Shown here: positions 14,600-14,749 of the stretch, one piece after another | Numbering within the stretch: position 1 is the first letter of the stretch | Layout: every line of letters starts with the position of its first letter | Assembly (NCBI GenBank): GCA_041497995.1 | Contig: JBGQHM010000142.1 | Location: forward strand, 1-14,749 | Source: DATKMS01 sp041497995 | Lineage (GTDB): Bacteria; Desulfobacterota; Binatia; HRBIN30 | Reading direction: 5' to 3' | DNA: 14,749 bases | The notes under the pieces: generated by a model | Seen by the model: the letters and a program-made list of their open reading frames with translations, nothing else | Database searches by the model: none | What the model was told of the DNA's origin: nothing | Translations under genes and position numbers: made by a program

Positions 14600-14749
14600 T
14601 CACTCCGCGATGCCCACCGGCTGTGCCCGCATGCGGTGGCGCACGAACTCGATGATGCCTGGCAGGATGGAGATGAAGACGATTGCCATGATCACGAAGG
14701 TGAAGTTGCGCTTCACCACCGGAATGTTGCCGAAGAAGTAGCCGCCGTA
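14600..14749 (-). CDS. DedA-family membrane protein, C-terminal 49 residues (cut by window edge)
   Basis: The minus-strand frame enters at the window edge and stops at 14600. It reads YGGYFFGNIPVVKRNF, then a membrane helix (about FVIMAIVFISILPGIIEF) and a basic tail VRHRMRAQ. The sequence SILPGIIEFVRHR is very close to the last membrane segment of DedA/SNARE-associated proteins (E. coli DedA, YqjA, YghB), inner-membrane proteins implicated in undecaprenyl-phosphate and phospholipid transport and envelope homeostasis. Only the end is visible, so the subfamily is not certain. The GxxExxY cassette starts 8 bases after its stop. Confidence 0.8.
   Translation of the reverse strand, partial: YGGYFFGNIPVVKRNFTFVIMAIVFISILPGIIEFVRHRMRAQPVGIAE

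Overview
This is a GC-rich bacterial chromosomal window, densely packed on both strands, with no rRNA, tRNA, CRISPR or phage genes that I can see. A LapA/LapB-type membrane TPR protein, a DedA-family protein and a sigma-54 activator point to a Gram-negative bacterium. The GC bias, the proA-nadD-rsfS cluster and the TetR/diiron-oxidase and GST genes would fit a deltaproteobacterium-like or similar uncultured lineage. That placement is inference only.

Layout. 1-514 (-) is the N-terminal part of an M3-family oligoendopeptidase F, cut by the window edge. 651-1268 (+) is APS kinase (cysC). 1283-4998 (-) is a four-gene housekeeping cluster read proA, nadD, rsfS, then a membrane TPR/rubredoxin-knuckle protein that looks like LapA fused to LapB. 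proA and rsfS both use TTG starts backed by Shine-Dalgarno sequences. 5078-5857 (+) is a GST-like protein with a C-terminal extension. 5929-7721 holds a promoter embedded in two palindromic operators, a TetR-family repressor and a ferritin-like diiron protein, together a probable self-regulated oxidase operon. 7944-8819 (+) is an EamA/DMT transporter, 8876-9427 (+) a MacroD/YmdB-type macrodomain protein, and 9431-10981 (+) a GAF-AAA+-Fis sigma-54 activator starting 3 bases after the macrodomain stop.

The most interesting stretch is 10982-11624. After the activator come an inverted repeat placed like an upstream activator site, a near-consensus -24/-12 sigma-54 promoter, two very small single-pass membrane proteins (32 and 82 residues) each with a near-perfect Shine-Dalgarno, and a strong hairpin. 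It reads as a self-contained regulator-plus-target module of unknown function. A soluble GST follows (11801-12409). A convergent hairpin separates it from a 539-residue HEAT-repeat protein on the minus strand (12474-14093).

The right end carries a compact cassette (14124-14591) bounded by perfect 17-bp inverted repeats made of CGCAAAG-type octamers. It encodes a GxxExxY (PDDEXK-fold) protein whose gene is frameshifted near its 3' end. The cassette sits in the narrow gap between the HEAT-repeat gene and a minus-strand DedA-family gene that runs off the window (14600-14749). No stretch longer than about 225 bases lacks a gene.
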